64,000 bases of DNA from Jiangella alkaliphila (GCF_900105925.1 NZ_LT629791.1:5426001-5490000); one strand, 5' to 3'; shown: positions 7,633 through 19,035, counted from the first letter of the stretch. Numbers and translations are program-made. The notes: generated by a model not told the origin, from the sequence alone.

Positions 7633-8745
7633 TCAACCTCCGACGCTCTTCTGTGCAGCCGCGCGCCGGACCATCTCGACCAGGCGATCGTCGGCGTCGC
7701 GACGACCGAGCGTAGCCGCTGAGGCACCCATCGCGTCCAACCGAGCCCGATCACCCAGGAGCGGAACCACCTCTTCCGCCAGCCGCGACGCGGTCAGCTC
7801 ACCGTCCGCGACCAGCACTCCGCCGCCCGCGGAGACGGTCGGGACGGCGTTGAACCGCTGCTCGCCGTTGCCGTGCGGCAGCGGCACGTAGACGGCCGGC
7901 AGCCCGACGGCGGCCAGCTCGGCGCAGGTGATCGCGCCGGCGCGGCAGACCGCGAGGTCCGCCGCTGCGTAGGCGAGGTCCATGCGGTCGACGTACGGCA
8001 CCGGTACGTACCGGGGGCCGGCCTCGGCGGCGGCCTCCGCGGCGGCCTTGGTGGCGGCCTCCACGTTTCCTTGCCCGACGGCGTGCAGGACCTGGAAGCC
8101 GTTGTCGAGCAGGGTGCGGAGGGCGCCGGCGGTGGCCTCGTTGATCCGGCGCGCGCCCTGGCTGCCCCCGAAGACGAGAAGCGTGGGCAGCGACGGGTCG
8201 AGGCCGAAGAAGGCGCGGCCCTCGGCGCGGGCTGCGTCGCGGTCGAGGAGGGCGATCGAGCGGCGCAGCGGGATGCCGACGTGCTGGGCGTGCGGCAGCT
8301 CGATACCGGGCGACGCGACCCCGACGAAGGAGGTGAACCGGGCGCCGATGCGGTTGGCCAGGCCCGGCTTGGCGTTCGCCTCGTGCACGACGATCGGCAC
8401 GCCGAGCCGGCGCGCCGCCGCGTACGCGGGCAGCGCGACGTAGCCGCCGAAACCGACGAGGACGTCGGCCTGGTGCGACCGCAGCACCTCGGTGGTTTGG
8501 CGGACGGCGGCGCGGATGCGCAGGGGCAGTCGCAGGAGGTCGGGCGTGGGGCGGCGCGGCAGTGGGACCGGCGGGATCAGCGCCAGTTCGTAGCCGCGCT
8601 CGGGGACCAGACGTACCTCCAGCCCGCGCTCGGTCCCGAGCAACGTGACCTGTGCGTCCGGATCGGCTCGAAGCACCGCGTCGGCGGTCGCCAGGGCAGG
8701 CTCGATGTGCCCGGCGGTCCCGCCGCCGGCCAGGACGACCTTCAC
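7633..8745 (-). CDS. murG: Lipid II synthase, N-acetylglucosaminyl transferase MurG
   Basis: Transfers GlcNAc from UDP-GlcNAc to lipid I on the inner membrane face, giving lipid II. The 370-residue GT28 protein starts with [20 protein letters not shown]. It has the acceptor-side motif [14 protein letters not shown] and the donor-side motifs [12 protein letters not shown] and [18 protein letters not shown]. The start GTG overlaps the ftsW stop as GTGA, a coupling seen at most junctions in this run. The length is normal for the family. Confidence 0.96.
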   Translation of the reverse strand: MKVVLAGGGTAGHIEPALATADAVLRADPDAQVTLLGTERGLEVRLVPERGYELALIPPVPLPRRPTPDLLRLPLRIRAAVRQTTEVLRSHQADVLVGFGGYVALPAYAAARRLGVPIVVHEANAKPGLANRIGARFTSFVGVASPGIELPHAQHVGIPLRRSIALLDRDAARAEGRAFFGLDPSLPTLLVFGGSQGARRINEATAGALRTLLDNGFQVLHAVGQGNVEAATKAAAEAAAEAGPRYVPVPYVDRMDLAYAAADLAVCRAGAITCAELAAVGLPAVYVPLPHGNGEQRFNAVPTVSAGGGVLVADGELTASRLAEEVVPLLGDRARLDAMGASAATLGRRDADDRLVEMVRRAAAQKSVGG

Positions 8746-10034
8746 CCGCGGTTCCTCCTCAACCGGCGGCGGTCCCGCCGTGCCTGCTTGCGGGCCGCCA
8801 GCGCCTCGCGGGCGCCGGGCTCCTCCTTGGCCAGTGCCATCAGGATCCCGACCGCGACGATGGCGACGACCATGGAAGCGCCACCGTACGACACCAGCGG
8901 CAGCGGCACGCCGATGACCGGGAAGACGACGAGGACGCTGCCGAGATTGATGATCGCCTGGACGATCAGCCAGCCGGTGATGCCGGCCGCCGCCAGGCGG
9001 GTGAACGTGTCGGTGGTGCGCATGGCGATGCGGATGCCGGCGAACCCGAGCGTGAAGAACAGCCCGAGCACCATCAGCGCGCCGGGCAGCCCGAGCTCCT
9101 CGCCGAGGATCGAGAAGATGAAGTCGGTGTGGGCCTCGGGCAGCTGGCCCCACTTCAACCGGCTCGCGCCGAGCCCGCTCCCCCACCAGCCGCCGGTGGC
9201 GAAGGCATAGATCGAGTTGGCGGCCTGGTATCCGGTGCCGGCGAAGTCCGAGAACGGGTCCAGGAAGCTGACGACGCGCGACATGCGGTTCTCGGAGGCG
9301 GAGACGAAGTACGCCCCCACCACACCCACCACCCCGAGCGCCAGGCCGAACAGCCACGTCGGCACCCCGACCACCCACAGCAGCGTCAGCACGATCGCCA
9401 TCAGCACGAGCGCCGTGCCGAGGTCGCGCTGGCCGATCGTCAGCGCGACGACGGCGCCGGACACCGGCACGAACGGGATCAACAGGTGCTTCCACTGCGT
9501 CAGCAGCCGGCCCTTCAACGCGAACATGCCGGCGCCCCAGATGATCAGCGCCAGTTTCGCCGGCTCAGACGGCTGGATGAGGAACGGCCCGCCGAGGTCC
9601 AGCCAGTTCGTGTTGCCGCCGCGGGTCACGCCGAGGCCGGGCAGGAACGTCAGCGCCAGCAGCATCGCCGCGACGATCAGCATGGGCAGGCCGAAGCGAC
9701 GGATCAGCCGGGCCGGCATCCGCGACGCGATCCAGGCGAACGGCAGCGCGACGAGAACCCAGGCCAGCTGCCGGGCGAAGAAGTAGTACGGGTAGCCGAA
9801 CTGCACCCGCGACATGACGCTGGACGCCGAGAAGACCATGATCAGGCCGAGCACGAGCAGCAGGCCGGCCGACCAGAGCACCAGGTAGTACGAGGCCAGC
9901 GGGCGCTGCAGCAGCTTCCGCAACGCCTCCGCGGCGGCCCGGCGCATCGGCTTCGCGCCCGCGGCCGACCCCGCAACCCCCGACCCGCCGGACCCGGCCG
10001 CGCCGGCCGGAACCTGCTGGTCGACCGTGCTCAC
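8742..10034 (-). CDS. ftsW: Divisome glycosyltransferase FtsW (SEDS family)
   Basis: A polytopic SEDS protein that polymerises lipid II into septal glycan together with FtsI. The 430-residue protein has a Gly/Ala-rich cytoplasmic N-terminus, then about ten membrane segments. SEDS motifs are visible: [22 protein letters not shown], the long outer loop with [36 protein letters not shown] and [13 protein letters not shown]. The C-terminus is a basic tail ([16 protein letters not shown]). The start is a GTG in a GTGA overlap with murD. Confidence 0.96.
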   Translation of the reverse strand: MSTVDQQVPAGAAGSGGSGVAGSAAGAKPMRRAAAEALRKLLQRPLASYYLVLWSAGLLLVLGLIMVFSASSVMSRVQFGYPYYFFARQLAWVLVALPFAWIASRMPARLIRRFGLPMLIVAAMLLALTFLPGLGVTRGGNTNWLDLGGPFLIQPSEPAKLALIIWGAGMFALKGRLLTQWKHLLIPFVPVSGAVVALTIGQRDLGTALVLMAIVLTLLWVVGVPTWLFGLALGVVGVVGAYFVSASENRMSRVVSFLDPFSDFAGTGYQAANSIYAFATGGWWGSGLGASRLKWGQLPEAHTDFIFSILGEELGLPGALMVLGLFFTLGFAGIRIAMRTTDTFTRLAAAGITGWLIVQAIINLGSVLVVFPVIGVPLPLVSYGGASMVVAIVAVGILMALAKEEPGAREALAARKQARRDRRRLRRNRG

Positions 10035-11518
10035 GGCGTCGCGCGGCCACCGGGCAGGCGTCGCACCGCATCAGCGAAGGCGTCGCCCCGGGCCGCGTAG
10101 TTGGCGAACATGTCCATGGACGCGCACGCCGGCGCCAGCAGCACGGTGTCGCCGGGTCGGGCGAGCCCGGCGGCGGCGGCCACGATGCGGTCCATGGCCT
10201 CATTGTCGGTGTCCGGAACGTCGACAACCGGTACATCCGGTGCGTGTCGTGCGAGCGCTTCGGCGATGACCGCACGGTCCGCACCCAGCAGGACGACGCC
10301 CCGCAGCCGGTCCCGGACCCCGGCGACGAGCTCGGCGAACGACGCGCCCTTGGCCAGCCCGCCCGCGATCCAGACGACGGAGTCGAACGCGGCCAGCGAG
10401 GCCGCCGCGGCGTGCGGGTTGGTCGCCTTGGAGTCGTCGACGTAGGTGACGGCGTCGACGACGGCCACGGTCGAGATGCGGTGCGGGTCGGGCGCGAAGC
10501 CGCGCAACCCGTCGCGGACGGCGACCGGCGGCACCCCGATCGAGCGGGCCAGCGCGGCCGCGGCCAGCGCGTTCGCCACATTGTGCGGCGCGGCCGGCCG
10601 CACGTCCGACACCGCCGCCAGCTCGGCCGCCGACGTCTGGCGTTCGGCGATGAACGCGCGGTCGACCAGGTACTCGTCGACCACGCCGACCATGCCGACC
10701 GCCGGGATGCCCAGCGTGAACCCGATCGCCCGCGCGCCCTCGCGCACCTCGGCGTCGCGCACCATCTGCTCGGTGGCCGGGTCGGCGACGTTGTACACGC
10801 AGGCGGTCTCGACGCCGGCGTAGATGCGCGCCTTGTCGGCCGCGTACGCCGACATCGAGCCGTGCCAGTCGACGTGGTCGGGCGCGAGGTTGAGCACGGC
10901 GGCCGACCGCGCGGCCATCGAGTACGTCCAGTGCAGCTGGTAGCTGGACAGCTCGACGGCGATGACGTCGTGGCCGCCGGGGTCCATGACGGCCGACACG
11001 ATCGGGTCGCCGACGTTCCCGGCGGCGGCCGCGCGCAGGCCGGACGCCCGCAGCATCGACGTCAGCATCCGCACCGTCGTCGTCTTGCCGTTGGTGCCGG
11101 TCAGCACCAGCCACGGCGTCGCGGGGTCGCGGATGCGCCAGGCCAGCTCGACCTCGCCCCAGATCGGCACTCCGGCGGCGGCCGCGGCGGCCAGCAGCGG
11201 CGCCGACGGCTTCCACCCCGGCGACGTCACGACCAGCTGCGACTCGGGCGGCAGGACGGCGGTCGAGCCGGGTCCCAGGGTGATCTGAGCACCGAGGATG
11301 CGCAGGATCGTCGCGCGCTCCTGCTCGGCCGGGCCGTCGCGGTCCTCCAGGACGGTGACCTGCGCGCCGAGCTGGATCAGCGTGTCGGCGGCCGCGTACC
11401 CGGACACGCCGAACCCGGCGACGGTGACCCGAAGCTCCGGCCACGGGCTGTCGCGCTGCGCCTCCTTCAGCCAGGACGGCGCCGCCCCGCCGGCGCCGCC
11501 GGCACCGGCCGCGCTCAC
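10031..11518 (-). CDS. murD: UDP-MurNAc-L-alanine--D-glutamate ligase MurD
   Basis: Adds D-Glu to UDP-MurNAc-L-Ala. The 495-residue protein has the N-terminal Rossmann-like domain ([17 protein letters not shown]), the ATP loop [14 protein letters not shown] at about residue 138, and the C-domain motifs [12 protein letters not shown] and [19 protein letters not shown]. The chosen GTG start overlaps the mraY stop as GTGA and has GGGTGG upstream. An ATG five codons earlier is open but lacks a ribosome site. A short Gly/Ala-rich N-terminal extension precedes the domain. Confidence 0.95.
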   Translation of the reverse strand: MSAAGAGGAGGAAPSWLKEAQRDSPWPELRVTVAGFGVSGYAAADTLIQLGAQVTVLEDRDGPAEQERATILRILGAQITLGPGSTAVLPPESQLVVTSPGWKPSAPLLAAAAAAGVPIWGEVELAWRIRDPATPWLVLTGTNGKTTTVRMLTSMLRASGLRAAAAGNVGDPIVSAVMDPGGHDVIAVELSSYQLHWTYSMAARSAAVLNLAPDHVDWHGSMSAYAADKARIYAGVETACVYNVADPATEQMVRDAEVREGARAIGFTLGIPAVGMVGVVDEYLVDRAFIAERQTSAAELAAVSDVRPAAPHNVANALAAAALARSIGVPPVAVRDGLRGFAPDPHRISTVAVVDAVTYVDDSKATNPHAAAASLAAFDSVVWIAGGLAKGASFAELVAGVRDRLRGVVLLGADRAVIAEALARHAPDVPVVDVPDTDNEAMDRIVAAAAGLARPGDTVLLAPACASMDMFANYAARGDAFADAVRRLPGGRATP

Positions 11519-12576
11519 GCCGTCGCCACCCATTCGGCGTAGAAGAGGCCGAGCCCGAGCACCACGAACATGCCGGCGATGATCCAGAACCGGATGACGA
11601 TCGTGACCTCGCCCCAGCCCTTGAGCTCGAAGTGGTGCTGCAGCGGCGCCATCCGGAACAGCCGTTTCCCGCCGGAGATCTTGAACCAGCCGACCTGCAG
11701 CATCACCGACAGCGTGATGACGACGAACAGCCCGCCCAGCACGATCAGCAGCAGCTCGGTCCGCGTCGTGATGGCCAGACCGGCCAGCCCGCCGCCCAGC
11801 GCCAGCGACCCGGTGTCACCCATGAAGATCTTGGCCGGCGCGGCGTTCCACCACAGGAACCCGAAGCACGCGCCCACCATGGCCGCCGACACGACGGCGA
11901 GGTCGAGGGGGTCGCGGACCTCGTAACAGCTCGGTCCCGGCGCGACGGCGCAGGACTGGTTCAGCTGCCACACACCGATGAGGGTGTACGCGCCGAACAC
12001 CATGACGGCCGCGCCGGTGGCCAGACCGTCCAGGCCGTCGGTGAGGTTGACCGCGTTGGAGAACCCGGAGATGAGGAACAGCGCCCACAGCACGAACACC
12101 GCCGCCGGCAGCACCCACGGCGTGTCGCGCAGGACGGACAGCGCCTGCGAGGCCGGCGTGTAGCCCTGCTCGTCGGGGAAGTTGATGGCCAGGATCGCGA
12201 ACGCGACGGCGACGGCGATCTGCCCGGCCATCTTGGCCCGGCTGCGCAGGCCGAGGCTGCGCTGCTTGGAGATCTTGATCCAGTCGTCCAGGAACCCGAC
12301 GACGCCGAGCCCGACGACCAGGAACAGCACCAGCAGCCCCGACGCCGTCGGCGGCGACGGCCGGACCACATGCGCCATGAAGTACGCCAGCACCGCCGCG
12401 ATGATGATGACGGCGCCGCCCATGGTGGGCGTGCCGCGCTTGGTGTGGTGGCTGGTCGGCCCGTCGTCGCGGATCAGCTGGCCGTAGCCGCGCCTGGCCA
12501 GCCAGCGGATCGCCAGCGGAGTGCCCAGGATCGACGCCACGAGGCCGACGACGCCGGCCGTGAGGATCGAGATCAC
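11515..12576 (-). CDS. mraY: Phospho-MurNAc-pentapeptide translocase MraY
   Basis: Integral membrane enzyme that joins phospho-MurNAc-pentapeptide to undecaprenyl phosphate, making lipid I. The 353-residue protein has about ten membrane segments and the catalytic motifs of the family. These are GTPTMGG near the N-terminus, [38 protein letters not shown] and the uridine-site [12 protein letters not shown] near the C-terminus. GTG start, overlapping the murF stop as GTGA. Confidence 0.97.
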   Translation of the reverse strand: MISILTAGVVGLVASILGTPLAIRWLARRGYGQLIRDDGPTSHHTKRGTPTMGGAVIIIAAVLAYFMAHVVRPSPPTASGLLVLFLVVGLGVVGFLDDWIKISKQRSLGLRSRAKMAGQIAVAVAFAILAINFPDEQGYTPASQALSVLRDTPWVLPAAVFVLWALFLISGFSNAVNLTDGLDGLATGAAVMVFGAYTLIGVWQLNQSCAVAPGPSCYEVRDPLDLAVVSAAMVGACFGFLWWNAAPAKIFMGDTGSLALGGGLAGLAITTRTELLLIVLGGLFVVITLSVMLQVGWFKISGGKRLFRMAPLQHHFELKGWGEVTIVIRFWIIAGMFVVLGLGLFYAEWVATA

Positions 12577-13967
12577 TTGTCCTCCACCAGCCGTTCGCCC
12601 AGGAACCGCAGGCCGGCGTCGCGAGACGACTTCACCAGGACGACGTCACCGGGCCGCAGCTCGGCGCGGAGCAGGTCGAACGCCGCGTCGACGTCAGGCA
12701 CCCAGACCGACTCGCCGTCCCAGGACCCCTCCAGCGAGGCGCCCTGGTGGATCGCGCGGGCGCCGTCGCCGACGGCTACCAGCCGGGACACGTTGAGCCT
12801 GACGGCGAGCCGCCCGATCGCGTCGTGCTCGGCGATCGACGACTCCCCCAGCTCGCGCATCTCGCCGAGGACGGCCCACGTCCGGCCGCCGGCCGGACCC
12901 GCGGGCCGCAGCGTCGCCAGCGTCTTCAGCGCCGCCCGCATGGACTCGGGGTTGGCGTTGTAGGCGTCGTTGACGACGGTGACGCCGTCGGGCCGCTCGG
13001 TGACCTCCATGCGCCAGCGCGACCGCGGCAGCGCCGCCGAGAGCCTTGCGGCGACGTCGGCCAGCGGCACGCCCAGCGACAGCGCCGCACCGGCGACCGC
13101 CAGCGCGTTCGACACCTGGTGCTCGCCGACCAGCCGCAGCGTCACCCGGGCCTCGCCGTCGGCCGTCACCAGCCGGAACGAGGCGCGGCCGGCGCCGTCG
13201 AGGGCGACGTCCTCGGCGCGGACGTCGGCGTGGACGGACTCGCCGACCATGACGACCTGCGCCTGCGTCTGCTCGGCCATGCGGCGCACGACCTGGTCGT
13301 CGGCGTTCAGCACGGCGACGCCGTCCGGCGGCAGCGCCTCGACCAGCTCAGCCTTCGCCCGCGCGATGGTGTCGCGGTCGCCGAACTCGCCCAGGTGCGC
13401 GCTGCCGACGTTGAGCACGAGGCCCACGCGCGGCGGCGCGATGCCGCACAGGTTGGCGATGTGCCCGGCCCGGCGCGCGCCCATCTCGACGATCAGCGTG
13501 CGGGTCGACTCGTCGACCCGGAGCACCGTCAGCGGCACGCCGATCTCGCTGTTGTACGAGCCCGGCGGCGCGACCAGCGGCCCCAGCGGCTCGAGCACCT
13601 GCGCCAGCAGGTCCTTCGTCGTCGTCTTGCCGGACGAGCCGGTGACGCCGACGACGGTCACCTGCGGGAGGCGGTCGAGGACGGCGCGGGCCAGCCGGCC
13701 GAACGCGACCTCGGTGTCGTCGACGACGATCGCCGGCACGCCGACGGGCCGCGCGGCCAGCACCGCGACCGCGCCGGCGTCGACGGCGGCGGAGGCGAAG
13801 TCGTGCCCGTCCTGCGCCTCTCCCAGCCGTGCGACGAACAGCCCGCCGGGGCCGAGCTCACGTGAGTCGGTCACCACCGGTCCGGTGACCCGGACGGCGG
13901 GGTCGGCGACGGCGTCCAGCCTGCCGCCGGTGGCCGAGGCGACCTCGGCCAAGGTGAGCGGGATCAA
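12573..13967 (-). CDS. murF: UDP-MurNAc-tripeptide--D-Ala-D-Ala ligase MurF
   Basis: Adds D-Ala-D-Ala to complete the UDP-MurNAc-pentapeptide. The 464-residue protein has the substrate-domain motif [14 protein letters not shown], the ATP loop [15 protein letters not shown] at about residue 109, and [13 protein letters not shown] in the central domain. The best start is a rare TTG at 13967, whose TTGA overlaps the murE stop, in keeping with the 4-base overlaps of this run. A TTG may lower its translation relative to its neighbours. Confidence 0.95.
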   Translation of the reverse strand: MIPLTLAEVASATGGRLDAVADPAVRVTGPVVTDSRELGPGGLFVARLGEAQDGHDFASAAVDAGAVAVLAARPVGVPAIVVDDTEVAFGRLARAVLDRLPQVTVVGVTGSSGKTTTKDLLAQVLEPLGPLVAPPGSYNSEIGVPLTVLRVDESTRTLIVEMGARRAGHIANLCGIAPPRVGLVLNVGSAHLGEFGDRDTIARAKAELVEALPPDGVAVLNADDQVVRRMAEQTQAQVVMVGESVHADVRAEDVALDGAGRASFRLVTADGEARVTLRLVGEHQVSNALAVAGAALSLGVPLADVAARLSAALPRSRWRMEVTERPDGVTVVNDAYNANPESMRAALKTLATLRPAGPAGGRTWAVLGEMRELGESSIAEHDAIGRLAVRLNVSRLVAVGDGARAIHQGASLEGSWDGESVWVPDVDAAFDLLRAELRPGDVVLVKSSRDAGLRFLGERLVEDK

Positions 13968-15523
13968 ACTGTCTTCCCCCGCCCGTCGCCCGGCGCCATC
14001 GGCCGAACCTCCTCACTCCACCGCACCAGCTCCTCGCGGAGCACGTCTCGATCGTCGAATGGATGCACGACGCCTGCGATCTCCTGCCCTTGTTCATGCC
14101 CTTTGCCGAGGACGACGACGGTGTCGTCGGGCCCGCGGGCGCTGCGCAGCGCCGCACGGACGGCCTCTCGGCGGCCCCCTACCTCGAGGATCTCCCCCGC
14201 CCGCTCCGCGTCGGGCACCGCGTGGGCGCCGGCGACGACGGCGGCCCGGATGGCGGCCGCGTCCTCGGAGCGGGGATTGTCGTCGGTGACGACGACGACG
14301 TCGGCGCCGCGCGCGGCGGCCGCCCCCATGAGCGGCCGCTTGTCGCGGTCGCGGTCTCCACCGGCCCCGACGACGGCGATCAGCCGGCCGCGCGGGTGCA
14401 GCGCCTGGAGCACGTTGTCGATGGCGTCGGGCGTGTGCGCGAAGTCGACGACGGCGACCGGTGCGGCCGCGTCGGCCCCGTCGGCTGCGCCGGCGTCGCT
14501 GCCGAGCACCCGCTCCATCCGCCCGGGCACACCGGGACAGGCCGCCACCCCGTCCGCCGCCGTGGCGCCGTCGACGCCGGCGACCACCAGCATCGTCACC
14601 GCCAGCGCCGCGTTGGCGACGTTGAACGCCCCCGGGATCGGGACGCGCAGCTCGAGCTTCTCGCCGTCGGGCCCGGCCAGGACCGCGCCGTCGCCGAGGT
14701 GCTCGACCCGCCATTCGGCGTCGCCGAGCGAGACCGTCACGACCGGAAGCGGTGTCGACGCGGCCAGCCGGCGGCCGTACTCGTCGCCGGTCACGACGAC
14801 GGCGCGGCGGGCGTGCTCGGGCGTGAACAGCCGGGCCTTCGCGGCGAAGTAGTCGTCGAGGTCGGCGTGGAAGTCGAGGTGGTCCTGGGAGAGGTTGGTG
14901 AACCCGGCGACGTCGAACACCACGCCGTCGACCCGCCCGAACACCATGGCGTGGCTGGACACCTCCATGGCGCAGGCCGTGACGCCGCGCTCGCGCATGA
15001 CGGCCAGCAGCGCGTGCACGTCGGTCGCCTCGGGGGTCGTGCGGACGCTCGCGACCCGTTCGTCGCCGACCCGGGTCTCGACTGTGCCGATCAGCCCGGT
15101 GGTGTGCCCGGCGGCGCGCAGCCCGGACTCCAGCAGGTACGTCGTCGTGGTCTTGCCGTTGGTGCCAGTGACGCCGAGCATCAGCAGGTCACGCGCCGGG
15201 TGCCCGTACACCGTCGCCGCGATGTCACCCAGCCGCGCCCGCGGGTCGGCCAGCCGCAGCACCGGGACGCCGACGTCGCCGGCCAGGCCCAGGCCCTCGT
15301 CGTCGGTCATGATCGCCGCCGCGCCAGCCTCGGCCGCGGCCGCCGCGAACCGCGCGCCGTGCGTCACCGCGCCGGGCAGCGCCATGTAGAGGTCACCGGG
15401 GCGGACCTGCCGCGAGTCGTGTGTGACGCCCGTCACCAGCACGTCGGCCGGCGCGGTGGCGTCGAGCGCCGTCAGCGGCAACGGCGTGACGTGGCGGGGT
15501 CGCAGTCCTGGGCGGTCGGGCAC
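13964..15523 (-). CDS. murE: UDP-MurNAc-L-Ala-D-Glu--2,6-diaminopimelate ligase MurE
   Basis: Adds the third residue of the stem peptide. The 519-residue protein has TGVTHDSRQVRPGDLY, the ATP loop [16 protein letters not shown] at about residue 117, and TNLSQDHLDFH. The motif TDDNPRSED at about 410 is the signature of diaminopimelate-adding enzymes rather than lysine-adding ones, consistent with a DAP wall and with dapF in this window. An acidic low-complexity insertion (SDAGAADGADAAAPV) lies just before the C-domain. The GTG start follows the ftsI stop by 19 bases. Confidence 0.96.
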   Translation of the reverse strand: MPDRPGLRPRHVTPLPLTALDATAPADVLVTGVTHDSRQVRPGDLYMALPGAVTHGARFAAAAAEAGAAAIMTDDEGLGLAGDVGVPVLRLADPRARLGDIAATVYGHPARDLLMLGVTGTNGKTTTTYLLESGLRAAGHTTGLIGTVETRVGDERVASVRTTPEATDVHALLAVMRERGVTACAMEVSSHAMVFGRVDGVVFDVAGFTNLSQDHLDFHADLDDYFAAKARLFTPEHARRAVVVTGDEYGRRLAASTPLPVVTVSLGDAEWRVEHLGDGAVLAGPDGEKLELRVPIPGAFNVANAALAVTMLVVAGVDGATAADGVAACPGVPGRMERVLGSDAGAADGADAAAPVAVVDFAHTPDAIDNVLQALHPRGRLIAVVGAGGDRDRDKRPLMGAAAARGADVVVVTDDNPRSEDAAAIRAAVVAGAHAVPDAERAGEILEVGGRREAVRAALRSARGPDDTVVVLGKGHEQGQEIAGVVHPFDDRDVLREELVRWSEEVRPMAPGDGRGKTV

Positions 15524-15542
15524 GACAGAGCAATCTACTCGG

Positions 15543-17699
15543 TCACTCGCCGAAGAGTGGCACCTGCGGCGCCTCCGTGCCGGTCGGCGCGACGCCGCCC
15601 TGCTCGAGGGCGAATCGCATGATGTCCGCGAAGGCCGGACCGGCCAGCGCGCTGCCCGAGTTGCCGTTCTGCGGGTCGAACAGCGACACGACGACGACGT
15701 ACTGCGGGTCGTCGGCCGGCGCGAAGCCCATGAACGAGGAGTTGTAGTCGGCGTAGCAGCCGCACTCGGGGTCGACCCGCTGCGCGGTGCCGGTCTTGCC
15801 GGCGATGCGGTAGCCGTCGACCAGGGCCGGCTTGCCCGTGCCGCCCTCGCCCATGACGGCCTCCATCATCAGCGTGACCTCGGCGGCCGTCTCCTCGCTG
15901 ATGACCCGCTCGGGCGCCGACGGCTCCACCGGCGTCTCGCGCCCGTCGGCGCCGATGGTCGCCGCGACCAGCCGCGGGTCGACCCGCACGCCGCCGCTGG
16001 CGATCGTCGCGTACGCCGACGCCATCTGAACCGCGCTGACCGAGATGCCCTGGCCGAACGCGACGTTGTCGCGGGTCAGGTCGGTGAAGTCGTCGCCGGA
16101 GGGCAGCCGGCCGCCGGTCTCGCCGGGCAGTCCGAGGTCGGGCGCCGTGCCGAACCCGAACCGCCGCAGGTAGTCGTTGTAGACGTCCTTGTCCAGCGTC
16201 TCGGCGGCGAGGACGGTGCCGACGTTGCTCGACTTCGCCACGATGCCGGCCAGCGTCATCTGGTCCTCGCCGTGGCTGTAGTAGTCGTGGATGGTCTCGC
16301 CGTCGCGCCGGATGCTGTCGGGCACCGAGAACTCGGTGGTGTGGTCGGCCAGACCCTGGTCGACGACGGCGGACATGGTGATCGGCTTGAACACCGAGCC
16401 CGGCTCGTAGGCGTCCTCGACGGCGGCGCTGCCGCGGTCGGCCGCGTCGGTCGTGCTCGGGTCGCCGGGGTCGAACGTGGGCGTGCTGGCCAGCGCGACG
16501 ATCTCCTGCGTGTCGACGTCCATCACGACGGCGACGCCGTCGGCCGCGCCGGCGTTGGCGACCGCCTCGGCGAGCACCTGCTCGGTGTTCCACTGCACGT
16601 CGCTGTCGAGCGTCAGCCGCAGCCCGGTGCCCGCCTCGGGCTGGGTGACGTGGTTCGCCGAGCTGTTCGGGATGCGGATGCCGCCCGGGCTGAACTGGTA
16701 CGTCGCCTCGCCGTCCGTCCCGGCCAGGGTCTGGTCCATCGACTGCTCCAGGCCGGTGAGGCCCAGGCCGTCGGCGCCGAGGAACCCGACGACGTTGCCG
16801 GCGACGGTGCCCGCCGGGTACTCGCGGGCGGCCGCGGTCTCGGCGGTGAACCCGGCCAGGCCGAGCCCCTGGATCTGCCGCCACGTCGCCCCCGGCACCC
16901 CCCGCGCGACGACGACGTACTGGTCGTCGCCGGTGAGATCGCGCTGCAGGTCGGCGGCGCCGGTGCCGAGGATGCCCTCCAGCTGCAGCGCGTACGCGGC
17001 CGGGTTGGCCACCTGCGTCTGGTCGACGACGACGTTGTATGCCTCGACGGTGCTGGCCAGCGGATCGCCGTCGCGGTCGAGGATGACGCCGCGGTCGGCC
17101 CGCACCGGCACCGTCTTCAGCCCGATGGTGTTCGCGACGGCGGCGTACGTGGACGCGTCGATGCCCTGCAGCTGGATCAGCCGGCCGCCGAACAGCGACA
17201 GGATCACGCAGACGCCGACCAGCGTGGCCCGCAGCCGCTTGCGCGGGTCGGCCAGCCGGACGGTGCGCGGCGGCTTCGGGGGCTTCGGCGCCTTGGGGCG
17301 CTTCGGCTGCTTGGCGGGCGTGCGCCGCTTGACGACGCTGGCGGCGGGCTTGGCCGGTCTGGGGGTGCGGGCCGGACGCGCGGCCCGGGCCGGTTTGGCG
17401 CCCTGGGCGGCGGGACGGCCGGTGCGGGACGGGCGCGGCGTGCTGCTCCAGGCGTCGTCGAGCGAGCTCGGGCGCGCGGCGGGCTTGCGGGCCGGCTTGG
17501 GGTCGGCCTTGGCGGCGGACTTGCGGGCTGGCTTGGCGGCGGACTTGCGCGGCGGCTTCGGCGCACCGGCACGGGTCGCCGACGTGCCGCTACGGGCTCC
17601 TCGGGTCCCCCGGCTGTCTTCTTGAGTACCCCGGCGGCGGCCGGACCCACCCCGTGAAGAATCAGGCACAGCACCCCGGCGCCCGCGGCCGGGCGGCAT
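15543..17699 (-). CDS. ftsI: Septal transpeptidase FtsI (class B penicillin-binding protein)
   Basis: Cross-links septal peptidoglycan with FtsW. The 718-residue protein is longer than usual because of a roughly 145-residue cytoplasmic N-terminus rich in Lys, Arg, Pro and Ala. It includes AKPARKSAAK-type repeats before the single membrane span (ATLVGVCVILSLFGGRLIQL). The pedestal domain follows, then the transpeptidase domain with EPGSVFKP (catalytic Ser and Lys), KSSN and GKTGTA. No PASTA domains follow. The ATG shares one base with the ftsL stop (TGATG). Confidence 0.96.
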   Translation of the reverse strand: MPPGRGRRGAVPDSSRGGSGRRRGTQEDSRGTRGARSGTSATRAGAPKPPRKSAAKPARKSAAKADPKPARKPAARPSSLDDAWSSTPRPSRTGRPAAQGAKPARAARPARTPRPAKPAASVVKRRTPAKQPKRPKAPKPPKPPRTVRLADPRKRLRATLVGVCVILSLFGGRLIQLQGIDASTYAAVANTIGLKTVPVRADRGVILDRDGDPLASTVEAYNVVVDQTQVANPAAYALQLEGILGTGAADLQRDLTGDDQYVVVARGVPGATWRQIQGLGLAGFTAETAAAREYPAGTVAGNVVGFLGADGLGLTGLEQSMDQTLAGTDGEATYQFSPGGIRIPNSSANHVTQPEAGTGLRLTLDSDVQWNTEQVLAEAVANAGAADGVAVVMDVDTQEIVALASTPTFDPGDPSTTDAADRGSAAVEDAYEPGSVFKPITMSAVVDQGLADHTTEFSVPDSIRRDGETIHDYYSHGEDQMTLAGIVAKSSNVGTVLAAETLDKDVYNDYLRRFGFGTAPDLGLPGETGGRLPSGDDFTDLTRDNVAFGQGISVSAVQMASAYATIASGGVRVDPRLVAATIGADGRETPVEPSAPERVISEETAAEVTLMMEAVMGEGGTGKPALVDGYRIAGKTGTAQRVDPECGCYADYNSSFMGFAPADDPQYVVVVSLFDPQNGNSGSALAGPAFADIMRFALEQGGVAPTGTEAPQVPLFGE

Positions 17700-18082
17700 C
17701 AGCCAGCACCCCCGCCCGCAGCCGCATCAGCACCCGGGGCCACATCCAGGAAGGTCGGCGCGTCCTCGGCCGGCACCATGCCAAGACGATCCGCCTGCTC
17801 GGCCAAAGAATCTGGTGCGCTGCGGGCGGCGACGCGGTCGGCGAGGTCGGTCTGGCGGTCGCGCAGCTCGTCGGTGGTCGACTGCAGCTCACCCAGCTCG
17901 AACGCGCCCTGCTGCAGCGCGGTGTTGAGGACCAGCAGCCCGATCAGGCCGATGCCGAGCACCAGCAGGACCAGCACGACGAACGGAGCGCGCGGTGCGC
18001 GGGAGGCCCGGCCGGGCACGCTGCGCAGCGCAGGGCGGCGCGGCGCGGCGACGGGTGCGTAGGCGCGTTCCGCGGCGCTCAT
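17699..18082 (-). CDS. ftsL: FtsL-like septum formation initiator
   Basis: A 127-residue bitopic protein between rsmH and ftsI, the standard ftsL position. It has a basic cytoplasmic tail, one membrane span ([20 protein letters not shown]) and a short periplasmic leucine-zipper-like helix ([20 protein letters not shown]). An Ala/Gly-rich end follows. Sequence conservation in this family is poor, so the call rests on topology and position. The ATG overlaps the rsmH stop by four bases. Confidence 0.85.
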   Translation of the reverse strand: MSAAERAYAPVAAPRRPALRSVPGRASRAPRAPFVVLVLLVLGIGLIGLLVLNTALQQGAFELGELQSTTDELRDRQTDLADRVAARSAPDSLAEQADRLGMVPAEDAPTFLDVAPGADAAAGGGAG

Positions 18083-19035
18083 GCGGCCTCCCTGATGCGC
18101 TCGACCGCGCGCAGCCGGGCCGACTGCGCGCGCGGGTTGGCGGCGATCTCGTCGCTGGTCGGCGGCTCGGAGCGGGTCAACAGCCGCAGCTCGGGCCGGT
18201 GCTCCGGCAGCTCCACCGGCAGCCCACGAGGCGCCGTGCTCGTCGTGCGCGCCGCGAACAGCTGCTTGACGATGCGGTCCTCCAGCGAGTGGTACGAGAG
18301 CACGACGATGCGGCCCCCGACGGCGAGTGCGTCGATGGCGGCCGGCAGCGCCCGCTCGAGCGCCTCCAGCTCGCCGTTGACCTCGATGCGCAGCGCCTGG
18401 AACGTCCGCTTCGCCGGGTTGCCGCCAGTTCGCCGGGCCGGCGCGGGGATGGTGTCGCGGATCAGCTCGACCAGCCGGGCGCTGGTGTCGAACGGCGCCC
18501 GCTTCCGCTCGCGCACGACCGCCGCCGCGATGCGCGACGCGAACCGCTCCTCGCCGTAGCGGCGCAGGATGCGGGCGAGGTCGGCCGCGGCATAGGTGTT
18601 GAGCACCTCGGCCGCGGTGATGCCGGTGGACTGGTCCATCCGCATGTCCAGCGGTGCGTCCCGCGAGTACGCGAACCCGCGGCCGGCCTCGTCCAGCTGG
18701 AGGGACGAGACGCCCAGGTCGAACAGGACGCCATGTACGCGCCGGATGCCGAGGCCCGCCAAGACGTCGGCGATCCGGTCGTAGACCGCGTGGACGCCGG
18801 TGAACCGGTCGCCGAACAGCGCCAGCCGCTCGGTGGCCCGGGCCAGCGCCTCGCGGTCGCGGTCGAGGCCCACGAGGTGGGCCGTCGAGCTGCGGCGCAA
18901 CAGGGCCTCGGCGTGCCCGCCGAGGCCCAGCGTGGCATCGACGACGGTACGGCCCTCGTCCTCCGAAAGGGCCGGAGCGAGGAGCTCGACGACTCGGTCG
19001 AGCAACACCGGGACGTGCGCCCCCTGCTCGGTCAT
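18079..19035 (-). CDS. rsmH: 16S rRNA m4C1402 methyltransferase RsmH (MraW)
   Basis: Methylates N4 of C1402 in 16S rRNA using SAM. The 318-residue protein has [13 protein letters not shown] at the start, the SAM loop [34 protein letters not shown], and [11 protein letters not shown]. It ends with the conserved [14 protein letters not shown] and [15 protein letters not shown] 19035 with GGGGGTG upstream is preferred; the longer open frame upstream does not resemble the family. It begins 167 bases after mraZ. Confidence 0.96.
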   Translation of the reverse strand: MTEQGAHVPVLLDRVVELLAPALSEDEGRTVVDATLGLGGHAEALLRRSSTAHLVGLDRDREALARATERLALFGDRFTGVHAVYDRIADVLAGLGIRRVHGVLFDLGVSSLQLDEAGRGFAYSRDAPLDMRMDQSTGITAAEVLNTYAAADLARILRRYGEERFASRIAAAVVRERKRAPFDTSARLVELIRDTIPAPARRTGGNPAKRTFQALRIEVNGELEALERALPAAIDALAVGGRIVVLSYHSLEDRIVKQLFAARTTSTAPRGLPVELPEHRPELRLLTRSEPPTSDEIAANPRAQSARLRAVERIREAA

